Assembly: GCF_040096615.1 (NCBI RefSeq)
Contig: NZ_JBBMEJ010000004.1
Location: forward strand, 62,001-126,000
Direction: 5' to 3'
Length of the DNA: 64,000 nucleotides
Source: Blautia_A aquisgranensis
GTDB taxonomy: Bacteria > Bacillota > Clostridia > Lachnospirales > Lachnospiraceae
In this document: positions 61,731 to 64,000 of the stretch, piece by piece
Position numbering within the stretch: position 1 is the first letter of the stretch
How the letters are laid out: each line of letters begins with the position of its first letter
Program-made: the position numbers and the translations under genes
The notes under the pieces: model-generated
What the model saw: the letters and a program-made list of their open reading frames with translations, nothing else
Told to the model about the DNA's origin: nothing
Databases searched by the model: none

Positions 61731-62783
61731 CTATTTCCACTTTTCTCCCAACAGTATCTGATGTATGTTCATGACAAACAACAACATTACATATGCTTTG
61801 GAATGCATCAGATATATCGTGAGCCAGCTCTTTTTATCTTTCTTAAAAATTCCTCTTTTTACATCACGGGTAAATTCTGTCTGCATACAATCACAGGCCG
61901 CGATCTTTTTGATCCATTCTCCTTTTTCCTTTGTGGAATACGGACAGTCTTTATGGTTGAGCTGCAAAGTTATGATCGTTCTTACATACTCGGCAACCAT
62001 TTGATTTCTTTGGATTTTTTCAGTTAAATTATTTTTTCTTTTATCCCAGATAACTGACTCATTTGACGCAGTAGTCAGTAATGACTCTATTTTATTGGCA
62101 TTAAACTTTCTGGATGTTGATGACGCATCTCTGCGATAATGAACATAATATGTTTTAGGGTTGACAACAATCACGTCTGCCGCATCATAGACCCTGACTG
62201 AAAAATCCATATCTTCACTGCCAAATTTCATATTTTCGTCAAACTCAAAACCATATTTATCAATCAAAGATTTTTTATAAATACCATTCCACAGATTCGT
62301 CAGATATCTTTTTTTACGGATATCATAATATCTGTCGTATTTCGTATTTCTGTCAACTACAATTTTTTCTTTTCCGTCTGTGTCTTTTTCCCTGACAATA
62401 GTTCCGTCTTTTGTCACATCGATCAGTTTTCGACCGAATTTCACCATATCAGCATCATAATCCCGGGCCAGTCTGTAATTTTCTTCCAGAAGTCCTGGAA
62501 TATATATATCGTCGTCATCACAAAATGCAATATATTCCCCGGTCGCAGCCTTTATTCCCATATTTCTGGCTTTACAAATACCGCCATTTTTTTCAGCATG
62601 GATTACTTTTACTCTTGAATCTTTTTTTGCTATTGTGTCACAGATTTCTCCACTGTGATCTTTACCGCAATCATCCACCAGAATGACTTCTATTTCTTTT
62701 AAAGACTGTTCCAACACACTATTCACAGCTTTTTCCAAATACTGTTCTGATTCATATACTGGAATTATTACGCTAATTTTCAT
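61731..62783 (-). CDS. Family 2 glycosyltransferase
   Basis: 350 residues. MKISVIIPVYESEQYLEKAV, VILVDDCGKDHSGEI, and the acidic FCDDDDIYIPGLL. The C-terminal 120 residues extend beyond the catalytic domain without a recognised motif. Its ATG shares one base with the LicD stop. 44 bases before the next glycosyltransferase. Confidence 0.92.
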   Translation of the reverse strand: MKISVIIPVYESEQYLEKAVNSVLEQSLKEIEVILVDDCGKDHSGEICDTIAKKDSRVKVIHAEKNGGICKARNMGIKAATGEYIAFCDDDDIYIPGLLEENYRLARDYDADMVKFGRKLIDVTKDGTIVREKDTDGKEKIVVDRNTKYDRYYDIRKKRYLTNLWNGIYKKSLIDKYGFEFDENMKFGSEDMDFSVRVYDAADVIVVNPKTYYVHYRRDASSTSRKFNANKIESLLTTASNESVIWDKRKNNLTEKIQRNQMVAEYVRTIITLQLNHKDCPYSTKEKGEWIKKIAACDCMQTEFTRDVKRGIFKKDKKSWLTIYLMHSKAYVMLLFVMNIHQILLGEKWK

Positions 62784-63628
62784 CAGTTTTCCTCTTTAAT
62801 TCTTATCAGTTCTGTAGAATGCGTATTTCTTTTTTCTACCGGTGGGAGTTTCATATAATCACCATATATCTTTTTCAGATATGCATCATAATTTGCCGGT
62901 GCCGTAAATTTCTCTCCTTCAAATTCATATAATGCTGCATCTCCATAGTAAAAAGATTTGCTCATAATACTGTTAAAACGATAAATTCCATTAAAATTCA
63001 TATAGACTTTACTTTTGGATGCAGGATATTTCATTAAAGTCTTTTCAAGCTTTTCATATTGCTTCTGGAGATTCATAAAACGTCCCGGTTTCAGAGTTTT
63101 TGCTATAAACATCAGGATCTTCTCATACCATGGACGGTTAGGCTTACTGTCCTGCAGATCTTCATAGTTAGCCCAGCCTATCATAACTTTTCTCCAAAGT
63201 AAATGAATTTTATGGATACTCAGTAAAAATTTATTCTCCGGCATTCCATCTAACGGAAAAATATCAATCCAGGCTGGTTCTATACGTGCCGTACTAAAGC
63301 TGTTATTTTTCACACAGACTTTATGATTCATTAAACGTGCTACCGGATGATGATAATTCACATCATCTGCATAGGATTTAAATTCCATTCCTTCAGGAAG
63401 TTCACTGTTAACAATCTTAATAAATTTTTGGTAATCTTCCCGCGGAAGAGCAATATCAACATCATCATCCCATGGAATAAAGCCATGGTGTCTGACTGCG
63501 CCTAAAAATGTTCCTCCGCTTAAGTAATATGTAAGATTATGAGCATTGCATATTTTTCTTATCTGGAGCAACATCTCAAATTCAACATCATGCAGTTCTT
63601 TTAAACTATCATTTTTTTCCAACGCCAT
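62783..63628 (-). CDS. LicD-family phosphotransferase
   Basis: 281 residues from ATG 63628, with GGGG 6 bases before it. LicD core: LTYYLSGGTFLGAVRHHGFI and PWDDDVDIALPREDY. Family members transfer phosphocholine or another phosphate-linked alcohol from a CDP-activated donor to a glycan. The neighbouring cytidylyltransferase would make the CDP donor. Ends at the glycosyltransferase start. Confidence 0.93.
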   Translation of the reverse strand: MALEKNDSLKELHDVEFEMLLQIRKICNAHNLTYYLSGGTFLGAVRHHGFIPWDDDVDIALPREDYQKFIKIVNSELPEGMEFKSYADDVNYHHPVARLMNHKVCVKNNSFSTARIEPAWIDIFPLDGMPENKFLLSIHKIHLLWRKVMIGWANYEDLQDSKPNRPWYEKILMFIAKTLKPGRFMNLQKQYEKLEKTLMKYPASKSKVYMNFNGIYRFNSIMSKSFYYGDAALYEFEGEKFTAPANYDAYLKKIYGDYMKLPPVEKRNTHSTELIRIKEEN

Positions 63629-63629
63629 C

Positions 63630-64000
63630 TTATTCCCCAACCTTTTTATTTTGTACTGTTCGAAGCTCTGTTGAACTGATTCCGCTTGTATGCGGTAAGT
63701 AAATTACACTTACACCTATTTTTTTCATTTCAAGCTCTGTCTGTTTCCAGCGGGAATTCCCTTTCCAGTCATCTCCGATAAAAATCACATCAAATCCTAT
63801 TTTCTTATGCATTTCAATCTTATCAAGCGTATCTGCAACAATGCATTCATCTACTGCTTTAATATTTCCCACTATATATTGGCGGCTGTTTTCATCGATT
63901 ACCGGTGTTTTATTTTTGTATGCTTCTACCAGTCTGTCTGAATTCACTCCTACTACAAGCCTGTCACAGTACTTCTTGGCGTTATTCAATAAATTTAAAT
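63630..64000 (-). CDS. Cytidylyltransferase, TagD-like (5' end cut by window edge)
   Basis: The reverse-strand frame is open to the window end; the N-terminal HxGH nucleotide-binding motif lies beyond it. The last 122 residues include LLNNAKKYCDRLVVGVNSD, FIGDDWKGNSRW and HTSGISSTELR; the last contains the ISSTxLR loop of glycerol-3-phosphate cytidylyltransferases. It should activate a phosphoalcohol with CTP for LicD. Its stop lies one base before the LicD ATG. Confidence 0.88.
   Translation of the reverse strand, partial: LNLLNNAKKYCDRLVVGVNSDRLVEAYKNKTPVIDENSRQYIVGNIKAVDECIVADTLDKIEMHKKIGFDVIFIGDDWKGNSRWKQTELEMKKIGVSVIYLPHTSGISSTELRTVQNKKVGE

Overview
The window looks like the chromosome of a gut-type Lachnospiraceae (Blautia/Ruminococcus-like). 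Support: moderate GC, strong GGAGG ribosome binding sites, a T-box-controlled trp operon, YesM/YesN-type two-component systems paired with sugar ABC transporters, BspA-like leucine-rich-repeat and BIG2 surface proteins, and a clostridial C1 protease. The genus is an inference. I saw no rRNA, tRNA, insertion sequence or CRISPR array.

Layout. 1-3.8 kb: an AraC regulator (cut by the window edge) divergent from an iron alcohol dehydrogenase and a class 3 aldehyde dehydrogenase. 3.8-14.5 kb: a leftward accessory island. In transcription order it reads PqqD-like protein, S26-type peptidase, HprK-like kinase, nucleotidyltransferase-like protein, giant BspA-like protein, an unlisted 39-residue acidic peptide, a frameshifted miniature copy of the BspA-like protein, an ABC exporter and a BIG2 protein. 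A divergent XRE-type regulator (14.8-16.3 kb) is split by a run of 11 C and is a candidate phase-variable switch. I read this as a peptide-modification (RiPP-like) and export system without a recognisable cyclase or radical SAM enzyme. It is the best candidate for an undescribed system.

16.4-23.4 kb: a complete trpEGDCFBA operon behind a tryptophan T-box, back to back with a small alarmone synthetase-like gene. 24.2-37.1 kb: a sugar island with an AraC regulator, a rhamnose/AI-2-type ABC transporter, a divergent YesN/YesM pair with a DUF3783 protein, a fucose/arabinose-isomerase-family protein and a rhamnulokinase. 37.3-53.5 kb: a second sugar island. It holds a ribose-type ABC transporter, a three-component sensor (anchored sugar-binding protein, histidine kinase, response regulator), and a catabolic operon of GatY/KbaY-type aldolase, LacI regulator, FGGY kinase, GatD-like dehydrogenase, PfkB kinase and aldo-keto reductase. 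That operon starts at a promoter carrying two identical operators. The enzymes fit import of a free alditol or ketose, oxidation, two phosphorylations and aldol cleavage. A FucU-type mutarotase follows at 53.8 kb.

54.3-57.9 kb: a two-gene operon for a membrane-anchored SH3 protein and a secreted papain-like protease with lectin-like, BIG2 and Fn3-like modules. 58.1-64 kb: a surface-polysaccharide segment with UDP-galactopyranose mutase, flippase, two family 2 glycosyltransferases, LicD and a cytidylyltransferase cut by the window edge, pointing to a galactofuranose-containing, phospho-substituted glycan.
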